Shown here: piece by piece, positions 18,123 to 27,214 of the stretch | How positions within the stretch are numbered: position 1 is the stretch's first letter | How the letters are laid out: every line of letters begins with the position of its first letter | Source: Candidatus Marithrix sp. | GTDB lineage: Bacteria; Pseudomonadota; Gammaproteobacteria; Beggiatoales; Beggiatoaceae | Direction of reading: 5' to 3' | DNA length: 64,000 nt | Assembly: GCA_016744775.1 (NCBI GenBank) | Contig: JADGDS010000006.1 | Span: 97,952-161,951 of the forward strand | The notes under the pieces: generated by a model | The model's database searches: none | Seen by the model: the letters and a program-made list of their open reading frames with translations, nothing else | What the model was told of the DNA's origin: nothing | Program-made: the position numbers and the translations under genes

Positions 18123-18165
18123 AATTCCCCCCCTTTCGCAAAGGGGGGATAGGGGGGATTTTAAC
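18123..18165. repeat. C-rich/G-rich hairpin inside the WD40-caspase gene
   Basis: AATTCCCCCCCTTTCGC pairs with the following AAAGGGGGGATAGGGGGG region. It is translated in frame as IPPLSQRGDRGDF, a peptide typical of repeat-derived insertions rather than WD40 sequence. Confidence 0.65.
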
Positions 18166-19859
18166 TACCTTCGCGCTAAAGATAAATGGCAAAATTGGTC
18201 TTTGCATTCACGTTCAGGAAAATGGGGTAAGAATGCCATCCTTGACATTAAAAACCAAAACCGCACCGTTGCCAGCATTGAACGCGGTAGTACTGATGGT
18301 TATCGTCATAAATCTTACACCTTCACACCCAACGGAGAAACCATCATCAGCGGCGGAAGTAACGGAAAGATCACAGCCTACCAACGCAATGGTTCTAAAA
18401 TCGGCGATTATGTTGGGCATACTGGCGATGTTTGGGCAGTGGCAGTTTCGGCAGATGGACGTTTTTTGCTTTCTGGTAGTGTTGATCAAACAGTGCGGCT
18501 TTGGAATGTAACAACGCGGGAAAATTTATTAACCCTATTTCATGGAAGTAATGGAGAATGGGTAGCTTGGACTAATAGTGGGCATTATGCTTCTTCGCCT
18601 AATGGGGATAAAATGATTGGTTGGCAGATAAATAAAGGAATTGATAAAGCCGCTGATTATATTAATGCTACTCAATTAGCTCAACATTTTTACCGTCCAG
18701 ATATAATTAATGCATGCCGCTATAAAATTAGGCAGTGCCAAACAAGCCGTGGCTCAAGCACAAGATACTGACTTCAATCTAAACATGCTAACACGCAAAT
18801 TACCGCCTAAATTTCAAATAATTTCACCTCATAGCGGTACTCGTGTCACAACAGGAATTGTGCCAATTAAACTAAAAATAGCCGCAAATACAGTAGCAAT
18901 TGAAAAATTTATGGTTAATGTAAATGGACGTGAAGTCACACCACATAGAATCCGTAAAATGCACCCAAAGATGCAACAACACACAAAAACTATAGAAATT
19001 CCCCTAGAAACCGGCAACAATAGAATCACCATCAGAGCCAAAAATAGCATTGGTACCACCAGTGCCGAACTAAAATTGCAATATGCAGGAGCCAGTCAAA
19101 TAAGACAAGGCAACTTACACCTAGTAAGCATAGGTATAAGCAAATATTCCAACTTAAACAAGGATAAACAGTTAAAATTTGCAGCCAAAGACGCTGAAGC
19201 AATACATAACTTACTACAAACAAAAGGCAAAAAACTCTATAGTGGCATAAAAGCCAAACTACTATCAGACAATAGCAACACTCAACCAACAAGGAGAAAT
19301 ATCGAACAAGCACTAAAACAACTAAGCAAAGCTCAAAAAAATGATACTAGTATAATATTTCTATCAGAACATGGCATGAACATAGGCAAAGACTACTACC
19401 TAATACCAAGAGATGCAAAACGTCGTGGCTCCGAAATGGACAAAAAAACCCTAGTATCATGGCAAAAAATACAAAACGCACTAGTCAACGGCTTAGGGCG
19501 AAAAATCTTACTAATAGACACATGTCATGCCGGCAACGCCTTCAACCCACGACTATTGAAAGATTCTGCTGATCAAAATATAATAGTACTAAGCGCGACA
19601 GATGCAGATAATGTATCCTTAGAAATAGAACGCTTACAGCATGGAGTATTTACCTATAGCCTACTAAAAGGCTTAAAAGGCAAAGCTGACATCTTCGACG
19701 AAGATCATGGAAAAATCATGTTCAAAGAACTAGATGCCTACGTCTCAAACTACGTAGCCCAACTAACTGGCAACAGACAAAAAACCATCTCACAAGCCGG
19801 CAGCGGCGGATTTAAAGACTTTACATTTATGCAACTATAAAATATAAATCCCCCCCTAA

Positions 19860-19984
19860 TCCTCGTTCCCACGCTCCAGCGTGGTAACGCATGTGTCGGC
19901 GCTCCAGCGCCGAGTACAAAGAAAACAACACTTGACGCTGGAGCGTCTGTACATGCGTTCCCACGCTGGAGCGTGGGAACGAGA
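19860..19984. repeat. Palindromic CGTTCCCACGCTCCAGCGTGG element
   Basis: A complete unit with inverted arms and internal GGCGCTCCAGCGCC palindrome. It fills the gap between the two caspase genes and belongs to the same family as 1481 and 5765. Confidence 0.8.
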
Positions 19985-20004
19985 AAAATATCAGGCAAAT
20001 TACA

Positions 20005-21558
20005 ATGAAATTTAAATTACTACTATTATTATTATTAATATTATTTATTAATACAGCTCATAGCACCCCAAAAAGTGGCGAGCTAATATATATAGGCAAC
20101 AACAAGCCATTAGCCCTAATTATTGGCAATCGTTCCTACCAATATAAACCCCTAAGAAACACAATCAATGATGCCAGAGATATAAAAAAAGTTTTGGAAA
20201 AGATTGGTTTTGAGGTAATATTAAAAACCAACTTAAATCAAAGCCAAATGGATGACGCGATTGATAATTTTGCTAATCGTCTATTGCAATCTCAAAGAAC
20301 TGGCTTATTTTATTTTTCTGGGCATGGAGCCAATGTAGCAGGAACTAATTATTTATTACCTATTGATAACAAAAGAATTAGACGAGCAAGACATTTGCGA
20401 TACTATGCAATTAATACTCATAAAATCTTAAAAACAATGGAAAAAGGCAGAACTAATAGCATCAATATAATGATATTAGATGCCTGTCGAGATGATCCAT
20501 TTCCTAATAGAAATAAAAGTTTCAATCGAGGTTTAGGTAGAATAAATACAAGAGGATCAATAATAGCCTTTGCAACCGCCATTGGTGATACCACTCCAGA
20601 CAATAGCCCTAATGGTAGAAATGGATTATTTACTTATCACCTACTTTCAGGCTTAAACAAAGCCTACAAAACCAATCAACGCATAGTTGACATGTTTATA
20701 GACATAATGAATGGAGTAAAAAAAGACACAAACGGGCAACAAAAACCTTGGTATAACTCATCCTTACAAGGAAAATACTGTATTGGAGGATGCAAAACAA
20801 ACCATAATACAATTATACCTCAGCCAATAATAAAACCTAAAAATTACTTTCAAGACCCTTTAAAAAATGGAAATTTAGGACCAAAAATGACATGGATACC
20901 AGCCGGTTCAGTAATTATGGGCAATAAAACAATAGGAATTGGACGTTTTGCCATGGGAATTTACGAAATAACAGTAGCAGAATACCTAAACTTTGTAGAA
21001 TCAACCAAATCTAACCAGCCAGAATGGCAAAAATACGCCAATATTAGTAGAATAAAACGCTATTACTCAAAACTAGGAACAGCATTAAAAGGCGACAACT
21101 ACCCAATAGTAGGAATATCTTGGCATAACGCGAAGGCATATACAAAATGGCTAAGCCAACAAACCGGCAAGACTTACACTTTACCAACAGAAGCCCAATG
21201 GCAATATGCAGCTCATGCCGGCAACCAAACCATTAGACTAAACAAAGCCAACTGCCTAAACTGCGGAGACCGATATAAATATACAGCTCCAGTAGGCACA
21301 TTCTCAGAAAATCCCTTTGGATTACATGACATGCTAGGTAATGTACAAGAATGGACATGCTCAGAATACCAATACAAATATAGAGGCAAAGAACAAACAT
21401 GTGTAAAGAAAAATCGCGTGAATAGAAGCCGCTTAGTATTACGTGGAGGATCATGGGATAGCAGAACAACAAAAATAACCAACTCAAACCGTGCCAAATG
21501 GTCAGCAACCACTCGATATGCAACGATTGGATTTCGAGTGGTTCGGTTGATGAACTAA
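20005..21558 (+). CDS. Secreted caspase-like (peptidase C14) protein fused to a formylglycine-generating-enzyme-type domain
   Basis: 517 residues. A signal peptide (hydrophobic run 4-14, likely cleavage after AHS near residue 20) precedes a caspase domain (about 35-245) with catalytic dyad His107 (FYFSGHG) and Cys161 (LDACRDDPF). A C-terminal FGE-sulfatase/SUMF1 domain (about 290-517) follows: MTWIPAGSVIMG, IYEITVAEYLNF, YTLPTEAQWQYAA, MLGNVQEWT and LRGGSWDSR. FGE-like domains often act as substrate- or ligand-binding modules. Export suggests action in the periplasm or outside. It is the second caspase in the cluster. Confidence 0.9.
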   Translation: MKFKLLLLLLLILFINTAHSTPKSGELIYIGNNKPLALIIGNRSYQYKPLRNTINDARDIKKVLEKIGFEVILKTNLNQSQMDDAIDNFANRLLQSQRTGLFYFSGHGANVAGTNYLLPIDNKRIRRARHLRYYAINTHKILKTMEKGRTNSINIMILDACRDDPFPNRNKSFNRGLGRINTRGSIIAFATAIGDTTPDNSPNGRNGLFTYHLLSGLNKAYKTNQRIVDMFIDIMNGVKKDTNGQQKPWYNSSLQGKYCIGGCKTNHNTIIPQPIIKPKNYFQDPLKNGNLGPKMTWIPAGSVIMGNKTIGIGRFAMGIYEITVAEYLNFVESTKSNQPEWQKYANISRIKRYYSKLGTALKGDNYPIVGISWHNAKAYTKWLSQQTGKTYTLPTEAQWQYAAHAGNQTIRLNKANCLNCGDRYKYTAPVGTFSENPFGLHDMLGNVQEWTCSEYQYKYRGKEQTCVKKNRVNRSRLVLRGGSWDSRTTKITNSNRAKWSATTRYATIGFRVVRLMN

Positions 21559-21569
21559 CTTAATTGTTT

Positions 21570-21667
21570 GAATCAGGATTTACAGAATTAAAGAATTTAC
21601 AGAATGTATCAATTCTATTAAATTAGACTTAATCCTGAAAATTCTAAAATCCTGTAAATTCTGATTC
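21570..21667. repeat. GAATCAGGATTTACAGAATT inverted repeat
   Basis: Arms GAATCAGGATTTACAGAATT (21570-21589) and AATCCTGTAAATTCTGATTC (21648-21667) pair with two mismatches. The intervening AT-rich DNA contains shorter complementary runs. It lies between the caspase-FGE gene and the small lipoprotein gene and could form a hairpin in their transcript. Confidence 0.65.
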
Positions 21668-21702
21668 AGACAATATTCTATGAATTAAATAAGGAACAAA
21701 CA

Positions 21703-22125
21703 ATGAAAATCAAAATATTAACAACAACACTAATAATACTACTAACAGCTTGCCAATCAAATCCTACAAAATCACCAAGCAGCTACTTAAAATACATAGA
21801 TACCAACCAATTTGACCAACAACTATCACAATCAATGCAACAAGATGAACCAGAAATAGAAATAGAAACGCTAAGCCCATTTTCATCAAACAACATACCA
21901 GAGAGACTAAACAACTGGTTAAGCATGATAACTCAGAATGGAGGAAAAGTTAAAACCGAACCAGCCGAAGGAGAAAGAGTACTAGGAACCATAAAACTAA
22001 TATTTAACAGCATCTACAACTTAGGCAAATACGAACCAGCGGCAAAATACGATGCCAAATTGATATACAGACGCAATGAAAGCGGAGCGGCTATGATAGA
22101 AAAAGTAATTTTCATAAACCGATAA
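21703..22125 (+). CDS. Small lipoprotein in caspase cluster
   Basis: 140 residues. The signal peptide MKIKILTTTLIILLTACQSN ends in a clear LTAC lipobox, so the mature protein starts at Cys17 and is membrane anchored. Asp at +2 is absent (Gln instead), so the outer membrane is likely. The remainder is hydrophilic with a compact C-terminal part (GTIKLIFNSIYNLGKYEPAAKYDAKLIYRR). I do not recognise a family. AAGGAAC upstream gives a ribosome-binding site. Its position after two exported caspases suggests a shared function. Confidence 0.75.
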   Translation: MKIKILTTTLIILLTACQSNPTKSPSSYLKYIDTNQFDQQLSQSMQQDEPEIEIETLSPFSSNNIPERLNNWLSMITQNGGKVKTEPAEGERVLGTIKLIFNSIYNLGKYEPAAKYDAKLIYRRNESGAAMIEKVIFINR

Positions 22126-22169
22126 GTTACGCACCTTCGTCGCACATCTTAATACATAAATATTTAACT

Positions 22170-22312
22170 ATTTTATTTATAAGCCCTGAAGGGGCGAAAT
22201 AATGAGATTTATGAATACGCCCCTTCAGGGCTAAAATCAAATAATATCCGCACCTAGGGCGTTGCCCTAGGCTATATTATATCGCCCTTTCAGGGCTTTA
22301 AAATCAAACAGT
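22170..22312. repeat. AGCCCTGAAAGGGCG / CCTAGGGCGTTGCCCTAGG repeat
   Basis: Two AGCCCTGAA-type arms flank a CCTAGGGCGTTGCCCTAGG palindrome. It is the same repeat type as the inside of the 16336 MITE and the 50558 element. It fills most of the 209-bp gap before the Gx transporter gene; the rest is AT-rich. Confidence 0.7.
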
Positions 22313-22334
22313 TAGATATTTATTATTTATATAA

Positions 22335-22832
22335 ATGAAAATAGAAACAACCCGTGAAGATCATCTAATAGCTTGGTTTGCCGCTTTAGCAATTACAATC
22401 CATATTACAGAAAGCGCATTACCAAGCCTAATACCCGGAGTAAAACCCGGCTTAGCCAACGTAATTACCATCATAGTATTAATGAAATATGGTTGGCGAA
22501 TAGCCGCTTGGGTGAATTTACTACGTGTCTTAGCAGCCAGCTTACTAATTGGAACATTTTTATCACCAACATTTATACTAAGCCTAAGCGGCGCATTAGC
22601 AAGCATAACAATCTTAGGCTTACTAAGCCTATTACCCAAAAAAACATTTACAGCATACGGCTATAGTATAGCAGCCGCGATGACACATACAATGAGCCAA
22701 TTTTTAGTAGCTTACTACCTATTCATTCAACACGAAGGCTTATTCTACTTACTACCAATTCTAATGACAACAGCGTTTTTGTTTGGTATTTTGAACGCCA
22801 TGATAGTGACGGCGATTATGGATAAACTGTAG
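22335..22832 (+). CDS. Gx transporter family / heptaprenyl diphosphate synthase component I-like membrane protein
   Basis: 165 residues, almost entirely hydrophobic with about five membrane helices. The pattern ITESALPSLIPGVKPGLANVITIIVL near the N-terminus is typical of the PF07456 family. These proteins resemble ECF-transporter substrate-binding components; in Gram-negative bacteria they often sit near FMN-transfer or Rnf-type genes, which are absent here. The substrate is unknown. It is convergent with rnr across a G/C-rich palindrome. Confidence 0.8.
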   Translation: MKIETTREDHLIAWFAALAITIHITESALPSLIPGVKPGLANVITIIVLMKYGWRIAAWVNLLRVLAASLLIGTFLSPTFILSLSGALASITILGLLSLLPKKTFTAYGYSIAAAMTHTMSQFLVAYYLFIQHEGLFYLLPILMTTAFLFGILNAMIVTAIMDKL

Positions 22833-22837
22833 CCCAT

Positions 22838-22928
22838 AAGCCCCCCAACCCCCTAAAGGGGGAGATTTACTCCCCCCTTTAGGGGGCGGGGCTAAGAAAC
22901 ATTTCCCCCTTTAGGGGGCTAGGGGGCT
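22838..22928. repeat. C-rich/G-rich palindromes between convergent genes
   Basis: Alternating AAGCCCCCCAACCCCC and GGGGG-rich blocks can fold as nested hairpins between the ends of the Gx transporter gene and rnr. They could stop transcription from both sides, although no clear U-tract is present. Confidence 0.65.
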
Positions 22929-22937
22929 AAAAATTTA

Positions 22938-25118
22938 TTAAACTAATTCAAAATCTATCTTTTTATCATCTAAATTCACTCTAACTACCTTTACATGTAA
23001 TTTATCCAAGAGTTTATATGTTTTACCGCTTCTTTCTCCAGATAAACATTGAGTTACTTGGTCATAATGATAATAATCACCCTTTAAGGAGCTTACATGA
23101 ATTAAGCCATCAATAAATAAACCATCCAATTCTACAAATAGCCCAAAGCCAGTAACACCGGATATTGAACCATAATATTCCTCTCCGATTTTATCCTGCA
23201 TATATTCACATTTTAGCCAGCTCACAACATCACGAGTAGCCTCTTCAGCGCGACGTTCTGTACTATTACAATGCTCAGCTATAACCGCCATTTCATCGTT
23301 TGTATAAAAATCTTCTTTACTATTATATAAATAATGCTTGATCGCGCGATGCACTAATAAATCTGGATAGCGGCGTATTGGAGAAGTGAAATGTGCGTAA
23401 GCTTTATAAGCTAAACCAAAATGTCCCTCATTTTTTGGGCTATAAATAGCTAATTTTAGACTACGCAATAATACCATTTGAATTAAACCGTAATCAGAAC
23501 GATCTTTAGCTTTTTCTACTAACCTAGAATAATGACGAGTTTCTGGCTTATCTTTACCCCATAACTTCAAACCTAATAGTTTTAAAAAGCTATGTAAATT
23601 GCTTAATTTTTCCTCATTTGGACCCTCGTGAATCCTATATAATAGCGGTAAATTGTGTTTTTCTAACCATTCAGCAGTCGCTACATTCGCACATAACATC
23701 ATTTCCTCAATTAATTTATGTGCATCATTACGTTCAAAAGGGACTATTTCTTTGATTTTACGTTTTTTATCAAAAACAAAGGTGGCTTCTTTAGTTTCAA
23801 ATTCAATTGCCCCTCGTTTTTGACGACGCTTTAATAATAACTGATATAACTGATATAAATTATCAATTTGTGGCAAAACATGTGTATGTTTAAAATCTTT
23901 TTTATTGCCTTCCAACACCTGCCCGACTTCAGTATAAGTTAAACGCGCTGCTGATTTGATTACCGCCTCAAAATAACGAGTACGCCTAATCCGCCCATAG
24001 AAATCTATTGCCAATTCACATACCAAAGCTAAGCGATTAACTTTTGGTTTCAACGAACACAATTGATTTGACAAAGCTTCAGGTAACATCGGTATAACAT
24101 TATTAGGAAAATATACCGAAGTTCCTCGTTCTTGCGCCTCTAAATCTATAGCGGTTCCCGGTTTAACATAAGCTGATACATCAGCAATTGCAACTCGTAA
24201 TAACCAACCCTTACCTCGTGGTTCACAATATACAGCATCATCAAAATCTCTTGCATCTTCGCCATCAATAGTGATAAAAGGAACATCGCGCATATCTTCA
24301 CGATTTTCAAAGCCATTTGCAGTGACTTTTTTTGGTAAACCATTAACTTCATTAACAACATCTGCTGACCATTGATAAGGCAAATCATAGCTACGAATAG
24401 CAATATCAATTTCCATTCCCGGAGCATGTTTATTGCCTAAAATTTCTATTACTTCACCAGTAGGCTCAGCATATTTCTTTGGTTGAGAAATCAGTCGTAC
24501 AACTACAATTTGACCATGTTTAGCCTTGGCTGTTTTGGTTTTTTCAATTAAAATATTGTGTGAAATACGGCGATTATCTGGCTCAACATAGGCAACATTT
24601 TGACCTTTTTTATGAAAAAAACGACCAATTATTTCTTGAGTTTTATGTTCAAGTACCTCAATAATTACCCCTTCACGCCTGCCTCGATTATCAATACCAA
24701 TAACATTGGCGACAACGCGATCACCATGAATTAAACCGCGCATTTGTTTTTCAGATAAAAACAAATCACCAGCATCATCCTTATCATCTTCAGGCACTAA
24801 AAAACCATAACCATCTGGATGACCAATAACGTGCCCACGAACTAAATTCATAGAATCTATTAAAGCAAAACCCTTACGACCATTATTAGTTAATTGACCA
24901 TCACGTACCATCGCTTTTAAACGGCGATTTAAAGCAGTTTTATCTTCTTTTTCTTTTAATTTTAATATGTTAAGTAATTGAGCAAAAGTTAGTGGTTTAC
25001 CAGCTTTCTCAATATGTTGTATGATAAATTCACGACTAGGAATAGGGTTATCATACTTTTCAGCTTCGCGTTTAGCATGTGGATCAGCTTTAGAGGAGGA
25101 TTTTTTTTGACGACTCAT
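22938..25118 (-). CDS. rnr: Ribonuclease R
   Basis: 726 residues. An N-terminal winged-helix region (FIIQHIEKAGKPLTFAQLLNIL) is followed by cold-shock/OB domains and the RNB catalytic domain with the acidic cluster in TIDGEDARDFDDAV. A C-terminal S1 domain (YYGSISGVTGFGLFVEL) ends the protein. It degrades structured RNA 3' to 5' and acts in mRNA and rRNA quality control. E. coli RNase R is longer (about 813), mainly from a basic C-terminal tail that is missing here. No rlmB follows. It is divergent from the tRNA-Leu gene. Confidence 0.95.
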   Translation of the reverse strand: MSRQKKSSSKADPHAKREAEKYDNPIPSREFIIQHIEKAGKPLTFAQLLNILKLKEKEDKTALNRRLKAMVRDGQLTNNGRKGFALIDSMNLVRGHVIGHPDGYGFLVPEDDKDDAGDLFLSEKQMRGLIHGDRVVANVIGIDNRGRREGVIIEVLEHKTQEIIGRFFHKKGQNVAYVEPDNRRISHNILIEKTKTAKAKHGQIVVVRLISQPKKYAEPTGEVIEILGNKHAPGMEIDIAIRSYDLPYQWSADVVNEVNGLPKKVTANGFENREDMRDVPFITIDGEDARDFDDAVYCEPRGKGWLLRVAIADVSAYVKPGTAIDLEAQERGTSVYFPNNVIPMLPEALSNQLCSLKPKVNRLALVCELAIDFYGRIRRTRYFEAVIKSAARLTYTEVGQVLEGNKKDFKHTHVLPQIDNLYQLYQLLLKRRQKRGAIEFETKEATFVFDKKRKIKEIVPFERNDAHKLIEEMMLCANVATAEWLEKHNLPLLYRIHEGPNEEKLSNLHSFLKLLGLKLWGKDKPETRHYSRLVEKAKDRSDYGLIQMVLLRSLKLAIYSPKNEGHFGLAYKAYAHFTSPIRRYPDLLVHRAIKHYLYNSKEDFYTNDEMAVIAEHCNSTERRAEEATRDVVSWLKCEYMQDKIGEEYYGSISGVTGFGLFVELDGLFIDGLIHVSSLKGDYYHYDQVTQCLSGERSGKTYKLLDKLHVKVVRVNLDDKKIDFELV

Positions 25119-25159
25119 TGACTTTTTTGTTCTCTCTGTATAGAATAGGAGCTGACATA

Positions 25160-25243
25160 GCCGGGGTGGCGGAAATGGTAGACGCGCTAGCTTCAGGTGC
25201 TAGTGGGGGCAACCCCGTGAAGGTTCAAATCCTTTCCTCGGCA
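25160..25243 (+). tRNA. tRNA-Leu (anticodon CAG)
   Basis: An 84-nt cloverleaf. The acceptor stem GCCGGGG/CCTCGGC has one G-T pair and discriminator A. The anticodon stem CTAGC/GCTAG encloses loop TTCAGGT, anticodon CAG. A long variable arm (TGGGGGCAACCCCGT) marks a class II tRNA, and the T loop is TTCAAAT. The 3' CCA is not encoded. Confidence 0.95.
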
Positions 25244-25406
25244 TTATATATAATGCCCTATCCTTTCTGATATAATTTTTTTATTTCAAGACTTAAATGC
25301 GATTATAACAGATATAAAAAGTGATGTATTAAAATCCCCCCTAACCCCATTTTTTTAATGGGATTAAAAAATATTTTATCCTATACAAAAATCTACAATT
25401 TATCTA

Positions 25407-27143
25407 ATGAAACTAAAAATTATTGTTCCAACCTTCATAATCTCATTATCAGGAACCGTACAAGCGAATAGCATTGAATTCAGCCCAGTTAAAGTACCTG
25501 AAACTGATGCTGAAAAAAGTTCTATTTTAGTTTCTAAGTCAGTTAAAATTAATGATGAGACTTATAAGATTGGATATCATACCATTTTGCGTAGCGGTGA
25601 TAAAATTGGCGATGGAATCTTTGGTCAAATAGTTGATTTTGAAGCTAATCCAATTTTATCTGAAGATGGAAGCCCTAAAATCAGCAACAATGCTGAGTTT
25701 TCTTCTTTGTTACCAATTGGTAACAAACTGTTTATGGTTTCTCATTTTGAAACCCGCCCGGGAGCAATGTATATCACTGAACTTAATCAAGATTTGAAAA
25801 CAGGTTTATTGACTGCTGTTAATACTAAACCTGCTGATTTATCAAAAGTTAATGGTGGTTGGGTACATTGTGCTGGCAGCGTGACTCCTTGGAATACTCA
25901 TCTAGGTAGTGAAGAGTATGAACCAAATGCTGAATTACATAATCCAAAAACTGGTACTCTGGATCGCTATTATAAAAGAATGGCTGCTTATTATGGTGGC
26001 GATTTATTGAAACTTAATCCTTATTATTATGGTTATAATATCGAAGTAAAAATACTCAACGAAGCTGGTGATCATGAAGTTAATAAGCATTATGCTATGG
26101 GACGTTTATCCTTTGAACTTTCTTATGTATTGCCCGACCAAAAAACTGTTTATAGTTCAGATGATGGAACTAATGTAAGTCTTTATATGTTTATCGCTGA
26201 TCGTAAAACGGATTTGAGCAGTGGAACACTTTATGGTGCTGTTTGGAATCAAGTCAGTACTGAAAATGGTGGTAAGGCTAAACTAGAATGGGTTAATTTA
26301 GGACATGCTACTGATAATGAAATCAAGCAATATATTGATCAAGGAATTACTTTTACTGACATTTTTGACAAGGTAACACCTGTAAAATATGGTGTATGTC
26401 CAGATGGTTATACATCAATCAATGCTGGACACAGAATAGATAAATATGGTCGTTTTCATCAATGTTTAAAAATTAAACCGGGCATGGAAAAAGCTGCTTC
26501 TCGTTTAGAAACGCGCCGTTATGCAGCTATGAAAGGTGTAACTACAGAATTGTCAAAAGAAGAAGGTATCACCTATAATCCTGTAACAAATACACTTTAT
26601 GTATCTATAAGTCAAGTTTCACATGGTATGGAAGATAATACTAAATATGATATTGGCGGAAATAATAAGATAAAACTACCATATAACCGTTGTGGTGGTG
26701 TTTATGCCCTAGATTTAGGAACAGATAAATCTATTGGTAGTAATTTTGTGGCTAAAAATATGTATGGATTAGTAATGGGCAAAATTACACAAACCGATGA
26801 TAAAAATAATAAATGTGATATTAATGGAATAGCCAATCCAGATAACATTAGTTTTTTTCAGGGCTATGATACACTAATTATTGCTGAAGATACCGGTGCT
26901 GGTCACCAAAACGACATGATTTGGTCTTATAATATCAAAACCAAAAAACTGACACGAATTCAAACCAGTCCTTATGGTAGTGAAACCACCTCCCCATATG
27001 TTTATAAAGACATAAACGGTTTTGGTTACTTAATGTCAGTGATACAACATCCTTATCATGGAAATGATAAATATAGATTAACTGATGCCAAACAAGCTTT
27101 ATCTTACACAGGTTATATTGGACCTTTTCCGGCTTTAAAGTAA
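25407..27143 (+). CDS. PhoX-like (DUF839) secreted protein
   Basis: 578 residues. A signal peptide ends at about VQA-NS (residues 20-21), so the product is exported by Sec. The sequence follows the DUF839/PhoX beta-propeller pattern: GNKLFMVSHFETRPG, WVHCAGSVTPWNTHLGSEEY, YVLPDQKTVYSSDDGTN and EGITYNPVTNTLYVSISQ. PhoX enzymes are calcium/iron-dependent phosphatases, but not all DUF839 proteins have this activity and metal residues cannot be assigned safely. A gene for a di-heme protein follows after a 33-bp palindrome. Confidence 0.8.
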   Translation: MKLKIIVPTFIISLSGTVQANSIEFSPVKVPETDAEKSSILVSKSVKINDETYKIGYHTILRSGDKIGDGIFGQIVDFEANPILSEDGSPKISNNAEFSSLLPIGNKLFMVSHFETRPGAMYITELNQDLKTGLLTAVNTKPADLSKVNGGWVHCAGSVTPWNTHLGSEEYEPNAELHNPKTGTLDRYYKRMAAYYGGDLLKLNPYYYGYNIEVKILNEAGDHEVNKHYAMGRLSFELSYVLPDQKTVYSSDDGTNVSLYMFIADRKTDLSSGTLYGAVWNQVSTENGGKAKLEWVNLGHATDNEIKQYIDQGITFTDIFDKVTPVKYGVCPDGYTSINAGHRIDKYGRFHQCLKIKPGMEKAASRLETRRYAAMKGVTTELSKEEGITYNPVTNTLYVSISQVSHGMEDNTKYDIGGNNKIKLPYNRCGGVYALDLGTDKSIGSNFVAKNMYGLVMGKITQTDDKNNKCDINGIANPDNISFFQGYDTLIIAEDTGAGHQNDMIWSYNIKTKKLTRIQTSPYGSETTSPYVYKDINGFGYLMSVIQHPYHGNDKYRLTDAKQALSYTGYIGPFPALK

Positions 27144-27153
27144 AATAAATTTT

Positions 27154-27186
27154 AGACCTGACAGGTTTTAAAAACCTGTCAGGTCT
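27154..27186. repeat. 33-bp AGACCTGACAGGTTTT palindrome
   Basis: A full-length intergenic copy of the palindrome found in frame at 16891. It could act as a hairpin between the PhoX-like and cytochrome-type genes. Confidence 0.8.
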
Positions 27187-27214
27187 GTCGTATTCAAGAT
27201 AAAAAGGATCTAAA

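Larger units (their letters stand above)
16858..19840 (+). pseudogene. WD40-repeat caspase-like (peptidase C14) lipoprotein, broken by a stop and a frameshift
   Basis: The ATG at 16858 follows an AAGGAG site. A lipoprotein signal peptide ends in the lipobox LTAC. WD40 repeats follow (for example GHTDRIYASAFTPDSK, GSWDHTIRLW). An in-frame TAA at 17935-17937 interrupts GGGNDQ-stop-IHIW, probably from a glutamate codon. Reading resumes in the same frame to 18771, but near 18709-18716 a tandem ATGCATGC duplication shifts the frame. Deleting four bases restores NAAIKLGSAKQAV and the caspase domain (to 19840), with His in FLSEHG and Cys in LLIDTCHAGN. The intact product would be an exported WD40-caspase of about 990 residues. 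Confidence 0.85.

Noticed and set aside
18233..18511. Alternative-frame ORF in the WD40 region
   Set aside because: The WD40 motifs are in the other frame and this translation has no family pattern.
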